Below, piece after piece: positions 24,370-34,842 of a stretch of DNA of 64,000 nucleotides. Position 1 is the stretch's first letter. The number at the start of each line of letters is the position of its first letter. This DNA comes from Cepaea nemoralis (Eukaryota; Mollusca; Gastropoda; Stylommatophora; Helicidae): positions 607,501-671,500 of the forward strand of contig JACEFZ010005600.1 in the NCBI GenBank assembly GCA_014155875.1, in the 5' to 3' direction. A program made the position numbers and the translations under genes. The notes beneath the pieces are model-generated. The model ran no database searches. It was not told the DNA's origin and saw only the letters and a program-made list of their open reading frames with translations.

Positions 24370-25690
24370 GGTGTCTTTACATAAGTTGTCTGTATAGGTT
24401 ATGAACAAGAGAGGGGACACGACGCAACCTTGTCGTACTCTGGATCTTATGGTAAAGGGTTCTGAGTGTCCTCCAGTTGCTATCACTATGCGTTCACGTT
24501 TATTGTATACGCTTCTACATAGTTTATTATATGTGTACTCGCGCCATATTGTTTAATGATTTCCCACAGCTTGTTCCTATCTCCTCTATCAAATGCCTTT
24601 TCTTGGTCGAGATAGGCTAAGTAGAGTGTTTCATTGAATTCGATTGATTTTTCTATAAGTTGCCTAAGAGCAAAATTGACATCTGTACATCCTTTGTTTT
24701 TTCCTAAATCCAAGATGTGTTTCGCTTAGCTGGGGTTCTATGGTAGTTCTTAATCTCTTCTCAAGAATTTTGCAAAATACTTGCCCAATATGACTCAAAA
24801 GAGAAATACCTCTATATTGTCGCAGTCTCTTTTGCTGCCTGTGTTTTTCCAAATTGGGATAATTATGGCTTTTCCCCAATCTCGTGGTGTATGTTGTTCT
24901 ACCCAAACATGGTTGAATAGTCTATGTAGCCATGTTGTTCCTACTTCTCTTGCTGCTTTAATTGGTTCATTTTAGTATTTCATCTTGTCCCGGAGATTTG
25001 TTCAATGGGGCTAATTTGACGGTTTTATGATTTCTTCTTTCAGTATGTCTGGTTCTAGTTCTTCGGTGGCATCTGTGTCGGTTTCTTGAATTCCTGTGAT
25101 ATCCGATGGAATGTTGGGAAGTTTTTCGATGTACTGCTTCCATCTTATTAGAATTTATATTTGTTCACTTATTGGTTCTCCATTTTCGCTGTTAATTATT
25201 TCAATTGAGTCAAAACATTCTCCTCTGGTTCTCATTGCACTTATCTTTTTGTAGAAATTTCTAGTTGCCTCCTTGTAGTATTTAATTTAGAGTTTATCCA
25301 TACTCCTCCCAGTCTTTTTATTTTTCTCTCTGTACTATTTTATTTACATGTCTTCTCGCTATTGTATATTCTATGCAATCACATCCCTGTTTGCTCTTCA
25401 ACCACTTGTGTTTTTTTTTTTTTTTTTAATTTTTCCCTTTATTTTGTCTTTTACAGCTATCTTTATCTCTGCGTTCCACCAACCTGTTATTGTCTTTATC
25501 AGTGTTTTCCGTTTTTTCGTGGTTCCGCATGTTATTTTTCCATTTGTTTAAAAGCATGATTTGAATATCTCCCATTCTTCTTCCGCTGATTTTCTTTCTA
25601 TAGGTAGTTTTCCAAAGATTTCCGTTAGTTCCTTCACTTTATTCTGGATATTTAATTCAATTCAACCACCAAGCTACTCTACTCACTCCA
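24370..25690 (-). mobile_element. LINE reverse transcriptase fragment, broken
   Basis: The minus strand from about 25690 encodes linker sequence (TGWWNAEIKIAVKDKIK), then LNKSPGQDE, RDWGKAIIIPIWK, QYRGISLLSHIGQVFCKILE, LGFRKKQ, then LAYLDQEKAFDRGDRNKLWE (RT domain with its first Asp) and RVRQGCVVSPLLFITYTDNL. The sequence stops at the TC tract before the Y/F-x-DD box. Frames are interrupted several times, so this is a dead, 3'-truncated copy. It is distinct from the RNase H fragment just to its right, because an RNase H lying upstream of its own RT would be in the wrong order. Confidence 0.8.
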
Positions 25691-25980
25691 AAAGAATGTG
25701 CACCGCGTTTAATTCCAAATTGATTCGAAAGTGCGTTCCGGGGAATCCTAGTTGCTATGACATCCATGCATCTGCTGCAGGCTTTTACACATCTTTACTA
25801 ACATATAACAAAGGATGCGGGGATTTGGGGCAGTAGTCTCTTGCGGACCAGTTAAAAGTCCGTGCACAAATGTCTAGAACCTGGAGCCAAAGACTGCCAG
25901 ATTCAGTCAGATTGAAGTTTTTTATTTCTTTTTAAATGGAGGTTTAAAAGAAGCAGGGAGTTGGAGTGTAAGAAGAAGAA
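25691..25980. other. Unassigned gap between LINE fragments
   Basis: A plus-strand frame continues through here (RKCVPGNPSCYDIHASAAGF). It has Cys and Gly but no family match I know. The frame begins inside LINE sequence, so it is probably chance. Confidence 0.3.
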
Positions 25981-26580
25981 AATAAGAAGAAAAAATGGAC
26001 TGTTCTTCTTATTCTTCTTTCGTTGCCTGAAATATGTTTATGGCTGCAATGTTATCTCTTGTATGAATCGTTTTTTAGTTCACCCAGCGGTCCATAGAGT
26101 TTATCTTCCACTGTTGTCTCTCTAGGCCAGAAGGCTCGCCTGGGTATGTTGTAGTTTGGGCAGTCTTGGAGTATGTGTTCTGCTGTCTGCGACGCCAATC
26201 CACATGTGCACATGGCTGAGTCAGCGATCTTGAATTTTGTATACATGTGGTTGAGTTATCTATTGTGTCCTGTTCTTAGGCGCAGAATGATGACTTGTTC
26301 TGGTCTGTCCATAATGTGGTAGTCGTCTTGAGTAGGGTTTGGTGGCCTTCTGACTGATCTGATCTTTTTTTCTTTTGGTGGTATGTAATGGGCACATCAG
26401 GTTGTTCTTCTTTTGCTCCTTCTTTAGCCATTCGATCAGCTTTGTCGTTTTCGGGGACTGCACAGTGGGATGGTATCCACTGTATGGTGACCTTATGCTG
26501 GCTGTTAAGTTCAGTAAGTAGTGTCCTTAGAACTGGCAATTGGACTGTTAAATATCATTATTTCATAGGATTATTTTACC
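25981..26580 (-). mobile_element. LINE fragment with RNase H domain end
   Basis: The minus strand encodes VTIQWIPSHCAVPENDKADR and MAKEGAKEEQ, a typical RNase H C-terminal block (W-x-P-S-H and DxxA). It continues, after a frame shift, with MYTKFKIADSAMCTCGLASQ, TAEHILQDCPNY and TTVEDKLYGPLGELK, the zinc-knuckle-like end. An AGAAGAA-type tail lies at about 25975-26000. Relatives of the end are at 15355 and 29690. It abuts exon 26657 by about 75 bp. Confidence 0.82.
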
Positions 26581-26656
26581 CATAAAATATGTGATTGTTA
26601 TGTTCTTTTTCTATGATTGTTATGTGATTGTTCTGTCTATTGTGATCACCCCTAAG

Positions 26657-26733
26657 GTACACTGGAACAACCCGGCACTTCTCACGGGCTTGACAGACTC
26701 CTCGGGTCTGGCGCTCTACTATACGCGGCATTT
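26657..26733 (+). CDS. Gene A exon: third CuH histidine (VHWNNP)
   Basis: A 77-nt exon between CCTAAG and GTAAGT. Phase 0 in, phase 2 out. It encodes VHWNNPALLTGLTDSSGLAL and YYTRH. The His of VHWNNP corresponds to the third CuH ligand (His172 in rat PHM; HYDNP in DBH/MOXD proteins), and DSSGLALYYT is the conserved block after it. The split codon (TT + A) is Leu. The acceptor CTAAG is weak. The donor is the first element of a minisatellite that repeats GTGAGT/GTAAGT some 45 times. Confidence 0.9.
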
Positions 26734-28410
26734 GTAAGTAGATACCAGTCATCACCTTACCCCACACTTGTGAGTACATACCAGTCATAACTTAGACCCA
26801 GACTTGTGAGTACATACCAGTCATCACCTTACCCCACACTTGTGAGTACGTACCAGTCATCACGTGACCCCACACTTGTGAGTACATACCAGTCATCACG
26901 TGACCCCACACTTGTGAGTACATACCAGTCATCACCTTACCCCACACTTGTGAGTAGATACCAGTCATCACCTTACCCCACACTTGTGAGTACATACCAG
27001 TCATCACCTTACCCCACACTTGTAAGTACATACCAGTCATCACCTTACCCCACACTTGTGAGTACATACCAGTCATTATGTTACCCCACACTTGTGAGTA
27101 CATACCAGTCATCACGTGGCCCCACACTTGTGAGTACATACTAGTCATCACGTTACCCCACACTTGTGAGTATATACCAGTCATCACCTTACCCCACATC
27201 TGTGAGTACATACCAGTCATCACCTTACCCCATACTTGTAAGTAGATACCAGTCATCACCTTACCCCACACTTGTAAGTAGATACCAGTCATCACCTTAC
27301 CCCACACTTGTGAGTACATACCAGTCATCACTTAGCCCCACACTTATGAGTAGATACCAGTCATCACGTGACCCCACACATGTGAAAAAATACCAGTCAT
27401 CACGTTACCCCACACTTGTGAGTAGATACCAGTCATCACGTGACCCCACACTTGTGAGTACATACCAGTCATCACGTGACCCCACACTTGTGAGTACATA
27501 CCAGTTATCACGTTACCCCACACTTGTGAGTACATACCAGTCATCACGTTACCCCACACTTGTAAGTATATACCAGTCATCACGTTACCCCACACTTGTG
27601 AGTACGTACCAGTCATCACGTTACCCCACACGTGTAAGTAGATGCCAGTAATCTCATGACCCCACAGTACATACCAGTCATGACGTGACCCCACACTTGT
27701 AAGTATATACCAGTCATGACGTGACCCCACACTTGTAACTATATACCAGTCATGACGTAACCCCACACTTGTGAGTACATACCAGTCATCACGTGACCAC
27801 TCATTTGTGAGTAGATACCAGTCATCACGTGACCCCACACTGTGAGTACATACCAGTCATGACGTGACCCCCACACTTGTGAGTACATATCACAGTCATC
27901 ACGTTACCCCACACTTGTGATTAGATACCAGTCATCACGTTACCCTACACTTGTGAGTACATACCAGTCATCACGTGACCCCACACTTGTGAGGAGATAC
28001 CAGTCATCACTTTACCCCACACTTGTGAGTACATACCAGTCTTCACGTGACTCCACACCTGTGAGTACACACCAGTCATCACGTTACCCCACACTTGTGA
28101 GTACATACCAGTCATGACGTGACCCCACACTTGTAAGTAGCATACCAGTCATCGCGTTACCCCACACTTGTGATTAGATACCAGTCATCACGTTACCCCA
28201 CACTTGTGAGTACATACCAGTCATCACGTGACCCCACACTTGTGAGGAGATACCAGTCATCACGTTACCCCACACTTGTGTGAAGATACCAGTCATCACG
28301 TGACCCCACACATGTGAGTATATACCAGTCATCACGTGACCCCACACATGTGAGTATATATCCAGTCATCACGTGGCCCCACACTTGTGAGTATATACCA
28401 GTCATCACGT
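26734..28410. repeat. 36-bp minisatellite starting at the exon donor
   Basis: About 46 units, each containing CACACTTGTGAGTACATACC and AGTCATCACGTTACCC with small variants. The first GTAAGT is the true 5' splice site of the preceding exon, and the exon end CATTT matches the CACTT of later units. The period is 12 codons, so frames are open on both strands for 160-180 codons; these are spurious. Confidence 0.95.
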
Positions 28411-28865
28411 GATCATCCACCCGTCTGCTGCTTTCTTTGTTGATGTTTTCTGTTCTCTTATCGTAGTAATCGTCATGCCGATAAGCGTGAGCGGTTATAA
28501 TTCGCCATCTCACACGATCACCAGAGTCGTGGACCAGCTCTATTTTTCTGTCTCGACCATGCCATGTTACCAAGACATCCAGATATTTACTTCTGTGCCG
28601 TAGTTTTGTTTTTTCCCTTAATGTTACCAGTTGTCACTAAGTTACCTAGTTTATTTCTTCTCATCACGTGCTCAAAATGTTTTGATTGTCTGTGTCGAAT
28701 TACCGCAGTCAGTTTACGGTTTTCATTTGCTTCTTGTAGGATCTGCTCATTTTGTTTTTGTTTTTGTCCGTCCATGGTATACTTTTAATTTCCCTCAGAG
28801 GAAAAGGGGGGAGAGGGTAGTGAGAGACGTCCTTGGGGGTATGACATCATCGCCTTCGCCTAAAC
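28411..28865 (-). mobile_element. LINE ORF2 C-terminal fragment
   Basis: The minus strand encodes RHRQSKHFEHVMRRNKLGNL and VTTGNIKGK, then, after a break, GDRVRWRIITAHAYRHDDYY. This is the usual end of a non-LTR ORF2. A closely related fragment in the same orientation lies at 56540-56870. Confidence 0.7.
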
Positions 28866-28963
28866 CTCGAATCTCCAGGAATTAGATTCTAACCCAGTAA
28901 TTAGAGCTGAAGATTCAGACTGTACTTGTGCTTGAAGTGAAGTCCATGTGATGGTGTTTTCAG

Positions 28964-29130
28964 ACGGCCCCACGACGCGGGTGCCCTCCTGATCGGCACG
29001 CCCCTGTTTGTGTTTCCCCCAAATCAAGCAGAAGTACTGGTTGACAGCACTTGTTCTAGTCAGTGTACCCAGCGGCGTATGCTGGGCCCAGTCAACGTCA
29101 CCTCCGCCTGGGACCACATGCACTACTCAG
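28964..29130 (+). CDS. Gene A exon: monooxygenase C domain with His-X-His
   Basis: 167 nt between TTTTCAG and GTAGGG. Phase 2 in, phase 1 out. It encodes RPHDAGALLIGTPLFVFPP, then QAEVLVDSTCSSQCTQRRM, then VNVTSAWDHMHYSG. The (H/Y)DAG-x-hydrophobic opening and the Cys pair are typical of the C domain. The HMH triplet supplies two ligands of the CuM (CuB) site (His242/His244 in PHM). NVT is a potential N-glycosylation site. Confidence 0.92.
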
Positions 29131-29208
29131 GTAGGGTTGTCACAATAGACTGTCGTATCTGTCTGCATTCCTCTGTATGGAAACTTGGGTACTCCTCCAA
29201 AAAACTGT

Positions 29209-29256
29209 CCCAAATTATTTATTTTAAAATGTATCCCTTACAGGGCCTCATTATGT
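29209..29256. repeat. Fragment related to the 183-bp MITE
   Basis: GTCCCAAATTATTTATT followed by a CCTTACAGGGCCTCA segment, matching in inverted order the right half of the MITE at 29954-30135. Confidence 0.6.
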
Positions 29257-29309
29257 GATTATGCTCGTTCCAGGGCGATATGCTGATTCAGGGACGATAT
29301 ATACAGTCA

Positions 29310-29530
29310 TTGAGTGTGCGGCGGACTGCTAGACCGATCGATGGCCGCAATAAATGTTTTTGGGCCCCGAAGGCCCTCCCTGTCATCGGAGTGTATATCT
29401 ATAACTTGTACGTACGTATTTCCACATATAACTGATAGGTATACACTCCGACGAAAATTGAGGGCCCTCCGGGCCTAGGAAACATTTATTACATCCTGGA
29501 TCGATCTAGCAGATCACCACACACATGATA
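29310..29530. mobile_element. Foldback element with GC-rich inverted arms
   Basis: Left arm (about 29310-29395: CTGCTAGACCGATCGATGG, AATAAATGTTTTTGGGCCC, ATCGGAGTGTATA) and right arm (about 29445-29530, the same words inverted) surround about 50 bp containing GTACGTACGTATTTCCACAT. Imperfect stem of about 75 bp; no coding frame. It shares its central words with the MITE at 29954-30135, so both may belong to one family. Confidence 0.65.
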
Positions 29531-29534
29531 ACTG

Positions 29535-29670
29535 ATCATTCATTCTTCCATTCATTCATTCATTCATTCAGTAGCATGTCCTTTGCAGAACGTCGCTCCC
29601 ATAACAACCTTCCGGAAAACCTCTCGATCATAAGCAAGATTTCCCGCGTACGATACACCCATCAATAACT
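29535..29670 (-). mobile_element. LINE 3' end with (CATT)n tail
   Basis: CATTCATTCATTCATTCA then GTAGCATGTCCTTTGCAGAA is the inverse of the LINE end and (AATG)n tail at 48180-48290. Confidence 0.65.
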
Positions 29671-29689
29671 TACATAATGCTTGCTTGCT

Positions 29690-29945
29690 TGCTTGTGTTC
29701 GTTGGCTTGAGCTCCAACGCGAAGTCCTGTATATCGGATGAAAGCATCCTGTTGTCCAACATCAGTGTGATGTCATACAGGACCTGAGGTTTGCGTGAGT
29801 ATCCGTTGTCCCATGTCTGGCTTATTGGTGTGCAGACTGGTGGTTCCTCGCCATACAGGCAGACACTCTCCGACTTCGGAGGAATCGGCGATCCTATTGA
29901 CTTTAGCCAGGAACCCGAAGGGACCTGTTGCCCAGGACGCTCATG
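29690..29945 (-). mobile_element. LINE 3' fragment (inverted copy of 15490-15790)
   Basis: Reads GCTTGCTTGCTTG, GAAGTCCTGTATATCGGATG, CAGTGTGATGTCATACAGG and so on, the complement of the plus-strand fragment downstream of the RNase H end at 15355. About 250 bp of good similarity. Confidence 0.75.
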
Positions 29946-29953
29946 AAATAAAA

Positions 29954-30135
29954 GGTCCCAAATTATTTATTGTACGTACGTATGTCCACATATAACTGTC
30001 AAATATTATTGGTACGTATTTCGATTTTATCAGTTCTATATTTTAGTTCGCTGTATTTAATATGTTAATATTTGTCATTCTATCACATAGTGAGGCCCTG
30101 TAAGGAACACGTTTTGCAATAAATAATTTGGGACC
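29954..30135. mobile_element. MITE with 19-bp perfect inverted ends
   Basis: GGTCCCAAATTATTTATTG at 29954-29972 is the exact reverse complement of 30117-30135. The element is 182 bp, non-coding and AT-rich. I see no clear target duplication, so the superfamily is undecided. Confidence 0.75.
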
Positions 30136-30309
30136 GTTATTCGGAGGAGTGCCGAAACTTGGCTACCGACCCGGTGGGCAAGGGTTCGCATTCGCTTGGA
30201 GACAAATCTGTCAAAGTGACCCCGATCATTTAGGTGGACTCAGCCTGACATGGGTATCAGGAGATGTTGTGGGGAGTGACGGCGGCCCACTTGACATTGA
30301 CCACCACAT

Positions 30310-31115
30310 CCCTGCAGTGTCGGTTGATCTATACAACATATATTGACCACCTCATCCATGGAGTGTTGGTTGATCTATACAACATATATTGACCACCTCA
30401 TCCATGGAGTGTTGGTTGATCTATACAACATATATTGACCACCTCATCCATGGAGTGTCGGTTGATCTATACAACATATATTGACCACCTCATCCATGGA
30501 AGTGTTGGTTGATCTATACAACATATATTGACTACCTCATCCATGGAGTGCCCATTGATCTATACAACATATATTGACCACCTAATCCATGGAGTGTTGG
30601 TTGATCTATACAACATATATTGACTACCTCATCCATGGAGTGCCCATTGATCTATACAACATATATTGACCACCTCATCCATGGAGTGTTGGTTGATCTA
30701 TACAACATATATTACCATCTCATCCCTAGAGTGTTGGTTGATCTATACAACATATTTTGACCACCTCATCATTGGAGTGCCGATTTATCTACACAACATA
30801 TATTGACCACCTCATCCATGGAGTGTCGATTAATCTATACAACATATATTGACCACATCATCCCTGGAGCGCCGATTGATCTATAAAACATATACTGACC
30901 ACCTAATTCGTGGGTGTGGACTGATCTATACAACATATGTTGACCACCTAATTCCTGGAGTGCCGATTGATCTGTACATCATATATTGACCACCTCATCC
31001 CTGCAGTGCCGATTGATCTATACAACATTTATTGACCACACCATCCCTGGAGTGTCAGTTGATCTATAGAACATATATTGACCACCTCATCCCTGGAGTG
31101 CCAGTTGATCTATAC
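30310..31115. repeat. 46-bp minisatellite
   Basis: About 17 units, core GATCTATACAACATATATTG then ACCACCTCATCCATGGAGTG. The left half is highly uniform and the right half (after about 30700) is diverged. Intron of gene A. Confidence 0.93.
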
Positions 31116-31529
31116 AACATATGGGTGTAGCCCCATAACGCTGAGACGGCTGACAGCGGGTAAAGGAATCCGTGACTGACTTCTGTACTGATCTCTTCTT
31201 CCTCCTTCACCTTCCGACATCATCGTGAATACATGCACAAGCAGTAGCAGTGGACTTAAGCTTGTTAATGTCCTCATAGAATTTGCCCTCACGTGGAGTG
31301 TGTGTTATTTAGTTATTTTCATATCCTTTACAAGAGCCTACCCCAGCAAGTTTACGTTCGGCAGTTGGCCGTTGCTTTCTGAACGACCGGAACTCATACC
31401 ATTTAATAAAAACCAGCGCAAGACTATCTGCATCGAAATCGCCCACGATGTGTTTCGAACGTGGGTATGCAGGATTATGAACTTCGTCCGTAAAACTTCG
31501 TCACATAGCGAACTGGAGAGGGTGTCAGC

Positions 31530-31790
31530 CAGAATACGTGTCTCTGTTCTGTGTGTGTTGGACACTCCAGCAGCCAAAATACGTGTCTCTGTTCTGTGTG
31601 TGTTGGACACTCCGACAACACATGTTTCTCTGTTCTGTGTCTTGGACACTCCGACAACACATGTTTCTCTGTTCTGTGTGTGTTGGACACTCCGACAACA
31701 CATGTTTCTCTGTTCTGTGTGTGTTGGACACTCCGACAACACATGTTTCTCTGTTCTGTGTGTGTTGGACACTCCGGCAACACATGTTTA
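31530..31790. repeat. 41-bp minisatellite
   Basis: About six units of GTTCTGTGTGTGTTGGACAC then TCCGACAACACATGTTTCTC. The first two units have CAGCCAAAATACGTG instead. Several overlapping frames are artefacts. Confidence 0.92.
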
Positions 31791-31884
31791 GCTGACATTT
31801 ACACTTGGTCTTGCAAGTAACAAGCACAATATGTATCTGTTCATCTCTGAGAGGGGTCTGGGGGATTTGCAGCATAGCTGTACT

Positions 31885-32060
31885 CCTCACTTAAGGGACA
31901 TGTGCAGGACGTGGCGATGAACCCCAGTTTGATTTTCTATGTCATTTTACATTCAGTAGTTTGCCAATATTTCTGTAAGAGAAGTCAACGTTACAGTCCA
32001 ACTGACTTGTGTAGGGGTTGATTCCGGTACCTTGCCATCAGCGCACCGGAAGTTTAAGTG
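31885..32060 (-). mobile_element. SINE-like repeat
   Basis: GATGAACCCCAGTTTGATTT and TACATTCAGTAGTTTGCCA, then GGGGTTGATTCCGGTACC. Related to 51840-51970 (CATCAATCCCAGCTTTATTT, TACATTCAGTGGTTGGCCA). Orientation inferred from similarity only; promoter boxes are unclear. Confidence 0.45.
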
Positions 32061-32141
32061 ATTTAAAGACAGACAGGCAGGCAAACAGGCGGATAAATAG
32101 ATACATAGATTAGTAGATGGGAAGACAGGTAGGCAGACAGG
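32061..32141. repeat. GATA/GACA-type satellite, left part
   Basis: Interspersed GACAGACAGGCAGGC and GGATAAATAGATACATAGA words. The same satellite resumes after each inserted element at 33227-33300, 34590-34717, 39050-39120 and 40415-40625. Confidence 0.75.
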
Positions 32142-33226
32142 CGGATAAAATCAAATCAAATCAAATCAACTTTATTTTAAAAGGGTCACAAATTGGGCAC
32201 GCTGGCCCGTCTTACATTCGGCCCTTCTAATCACTCATTTTTCTTCCATCAAGAGCATTATACATTCACATAGGAAGAAAACAAAAACACTGTGAAATAA
32301 ATGTTGTAAACATAAACAAGGCAAATTACCATGTTATGAGGCCAATCTCCCACCTACCCACACTTCACCCCACCCACACATCAGCCTACCCACACATCAC
32401 CCCACCCACACACACACCCCCACCTACCCACACACACACCCAGGGACACATACCACCAACCGACTCATCCCCCTCCCGCACAACCCCCAACCACACACAC
32501 TGCCCTCACCTGTTCCCCCAACCCAAACACACGCGCACCCACACAAACATCCCCCACCAAGCCACACATCCCGCGCCCACTCACATACAAATCCTAACCC
32601 ACACACCCATCCCTCACCCACACATCATATCCTCAGCCACACCTCCAACCACCCATCCCCCAACCACACCTCCATCGACCACATATTTCCCACCCAAGCA
32701 CACACAGCCCCCACCAACCCACACATCGCACATGCACTCACACATCCTCAAATAATACACGCACATCCCCACACACACACATCTTCCTAACCACCTATGC
32801 ATCTCCAATCCACTCACACACACACCCCACCACCCACACATACATCCTCCACCCACCCACACATGCCCAAACACACATCCCCCACCCGCACATCACACAC
32901 ATCCCCTACCACACAATATTACCAACCCAAGCACAACACACACATATCCATCACCCACCATCCCATACCCACATACCACAACACATCCCCCACCTACACA
33001 TCACACACATATCCCCCACCCACATACCACACAATATCCCCATCCACACCTACACAGATACCCTCACCCCACCCCGCACATACCCCCACCCACACACCAC
33101 ACAAATCCCCCACCCACACATCATCCCCTACCCACACACCACACACATATCCCCAACCAATACACCATACACCTCTCCCCACCCACACACACACTCCCCA
33201 CCCACACACACACTCCCCACACATCA
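32142..33226 (-). mobile_element. Composite LINE-tail element, copy 1
   Basis: On the minus strand this is a G/T-rich minisatellite (GGGTGGGGGATGTGTGTG type; C/A-rich on the plus strand, 32340-33226), followed by TTGTTTATGTTTACAACATT, a spacer, and the tail GGCCGAATGTAAGACGGGCC, TTTGTGACCCTTTTAAAATAAAG, ending in (TTTGA)n. The Pro/Thr/His-rich plus-strand frames are not genes. It is inserted in GATA satellite. Confidence 0.75.
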
Positions 33227-33299
33227 TATATAGATAAATAGATACTTAGATTAGTAGATGGGGAGATAGGCAGGCAGACAGACAGACAGACCGACCGAA

Positions 33300-33300
<1 letters not shown>
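33227..33300. repeat. GATA/GACA satellite
   Basis: Continues the satellite broken by composite copy 1: GATAAATAGATACTTAGATT then GGCAGGCAGACAGACAGAC. Confidence 0.8.
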
Positions 33301-33335
<35 letters not shown>

Positions 33336-34590
33336 GTCTTTATTTTCAAAGGGTTAAGAATTGGGCACGCAGGCCCGTCTGACATTCTGCCCTTCTTCTC
33401 TATTTCCTCTCATACATTGTTTCATTCAACATCACTTATGAAGCAACTTTTGACAACAAAAGAACATTAAAACGCATGAAAAATAATCAATAACAAATGA
33501 CTCACTGAGGCAGTGTTTAACATGGGCATTATAAATACCTAAGGAGGGTGTAACGTGCCATACATAAGGGAATGTTTTTTGGCTAGTTGTCGTTTGAGAT
33601 AAGTTACCATTATTGTCTTTTTGTGTTATTTGTTATGGGGGCATGTAGTCTGTACTAAGGTAGTGTTCAAACAGGTTGCGAATGTATGTATCATGATTGG
33701 TGGTGTCTTTGATTTCTTGTGGAAGATTGTTCCACAACTGAGCGGCAGAGTATGCTAAGCTTGTTTTATATAAGTCTATCCTAGGTTTAGGGACATGAAG
33801 TATATTTAGTCGTTCGCTATGTCTAGCGTTATATTTAAACAATGGCCAAAGGTAGCTTGGAGCATTTTGAAATAGGATTTTGTGAATTAGTTTGGTCTTA
33901 TTAAAAAGCAGGCGCTTGTGGAGTGGCAGTAACCGGAGACGTTTATATAGGTTAGAATTGTCGGTAAGCTTTTCACCATTAATTAAACGCACTGCCCTTT
34001 TCTGGAGTGAATATAGGCGTTTTGTTATTGATTTGGAGCATCCATCCCAGACTGTGGAGCAGTAATCAATATGTGTTTGTATATGAGAAGTATAGAATAT
34101 CTTTCTTGTGTTTTCGTCAAGGAAATTTTTAATTTTGGCAAGTTGGTATACTTTTTTGGCTATTTGTTTAACTAGAGCATGAACATGTGAGTTAAAAGTT
34201 AGATTTTGATCTATGATAACACCCAGTGTCTTGTGCTCGGTGACACTTTCTACAGGCGTGCTGCCAATGTGCAGCTGAAGAGTTCTCTGCGAGTTTAGAG
34301 TGTGAAGTCTTTGCCTGGTTCCTATTAACATAGACTTTGTTTTAGTAATGTTAATTTGCATGCGGTTTGCATGACTCCAGTTAACTACACTATTTATTTC
34401 CTGTTGCAAGGATAATTCTAGCACATTACGATCAACAGCGTTTGTATATACTGTGCAGTCATCAGCAAATAGATCGCAGGACGACGACAGATTTAATGGA
34501 AGATCATTTATATAAATGATAAATAATAGAGGGCCAAGAATAGACCCCTGAGGTACTCCAATATTAATGGTAATGGCTTGAGATAAAACT
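33301..34590 (-). mobile_element. LINE with FADD-type RT, 5'-truncated
   Basis: The minus strand encodes GVPQGSILGPLLFIIYINDL and DLFADDCTVYTNAVD (RT palm with the catalytic Asp pair), then an uninterrupted 263-codon thumb/C-terminal region, 34424-33633, beginning LELSLQQEINSVVNWSHANR and containing YKRLRLLPLHKRLLFNKTKL and a terminal FEHYLSTDYMPP. The 3' untranslated region ends with the shared tail (GGGCCTGCGTGCCCAATT, AATAAAG) and (ATT)n. It is the coding relative whose tail the composite elements carry. Truncated just before the VPQG motif. Jockey/CR1-like by motif; the clade is not certain. Confidence 0.85.
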
Positions 34591-34717
34591 GAACAGGCAG
34601 GCAGATAAATATATAGATAGATTAGGAGGTAGACATACAGATAGATAAATATATAGATAGTTTAGTAGGTAGACATATAGATAGATAAATATATAGATAG
34701 ATTAGTAGGTAGACATA
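34591..34717. repeat. GATA satellite, about 40-bp units
   Basis: Units of ATAGATAGATTAGTAGGTAG ACATACAGATAGATAAATAT. Three units between two retroelements. Confidence 0.85.
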
Positions 34718-34842
34718 CTTCTTCTTCTTCAGCGTTCCGAGCCATTGAGTTTCTTTGCTGCAGATACAATCCGTCTCCATTCGTCTCTTTGGTTGACCTT
34801 CTCTTGCCAGTCGTTGATTCCAAGTGCTTGTAGGTCTGTATA
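34718..34842 (-). mobile_element. LINE ORF2 C-terminus (3' piece of the copy at 37095)
   Basis: The minus strand encodes STWNQRLAREGQPKRR and TDCICSKETQWLGT, ending in an AAGAAGAAG tail. It is nearly identical to 62050-62170, which follows directly on the rest of the ORF. Here it stops at CTTGTAGGTCTGTA, and the next bases of the element (TTATCTCTCCACCG) appear only at 37095. Confidence 0.85.

Noticed and set aside
25561..25836. Cys-containing plus-strand frame (RKCVPGNPSCYDIHASAAGF) as a host exon
   Set aside because: Most of it lies antisense to LINE coding sequence. No suitable splice sites or paralogue in gene B were seen.
26792..27838. Repeat proteins of 160-180 codons on both strands (SQVWGKVMTGMY and STYQSSPYPTLV)
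   Set aside because: The 36-bp minisatellite is open on both strands at once. It starts at an intron donor, so it is intronic DNA.
30128..30346. 72-codon frame containing GGVPKLGYRPGGQGFAFAWR
   Set aside because: Begins in the end of a MITE and runs into the 46-bp minisatellite. It does not match the monooxygenase family, and exon 28964-29130 joins in phase to 41082 without it.
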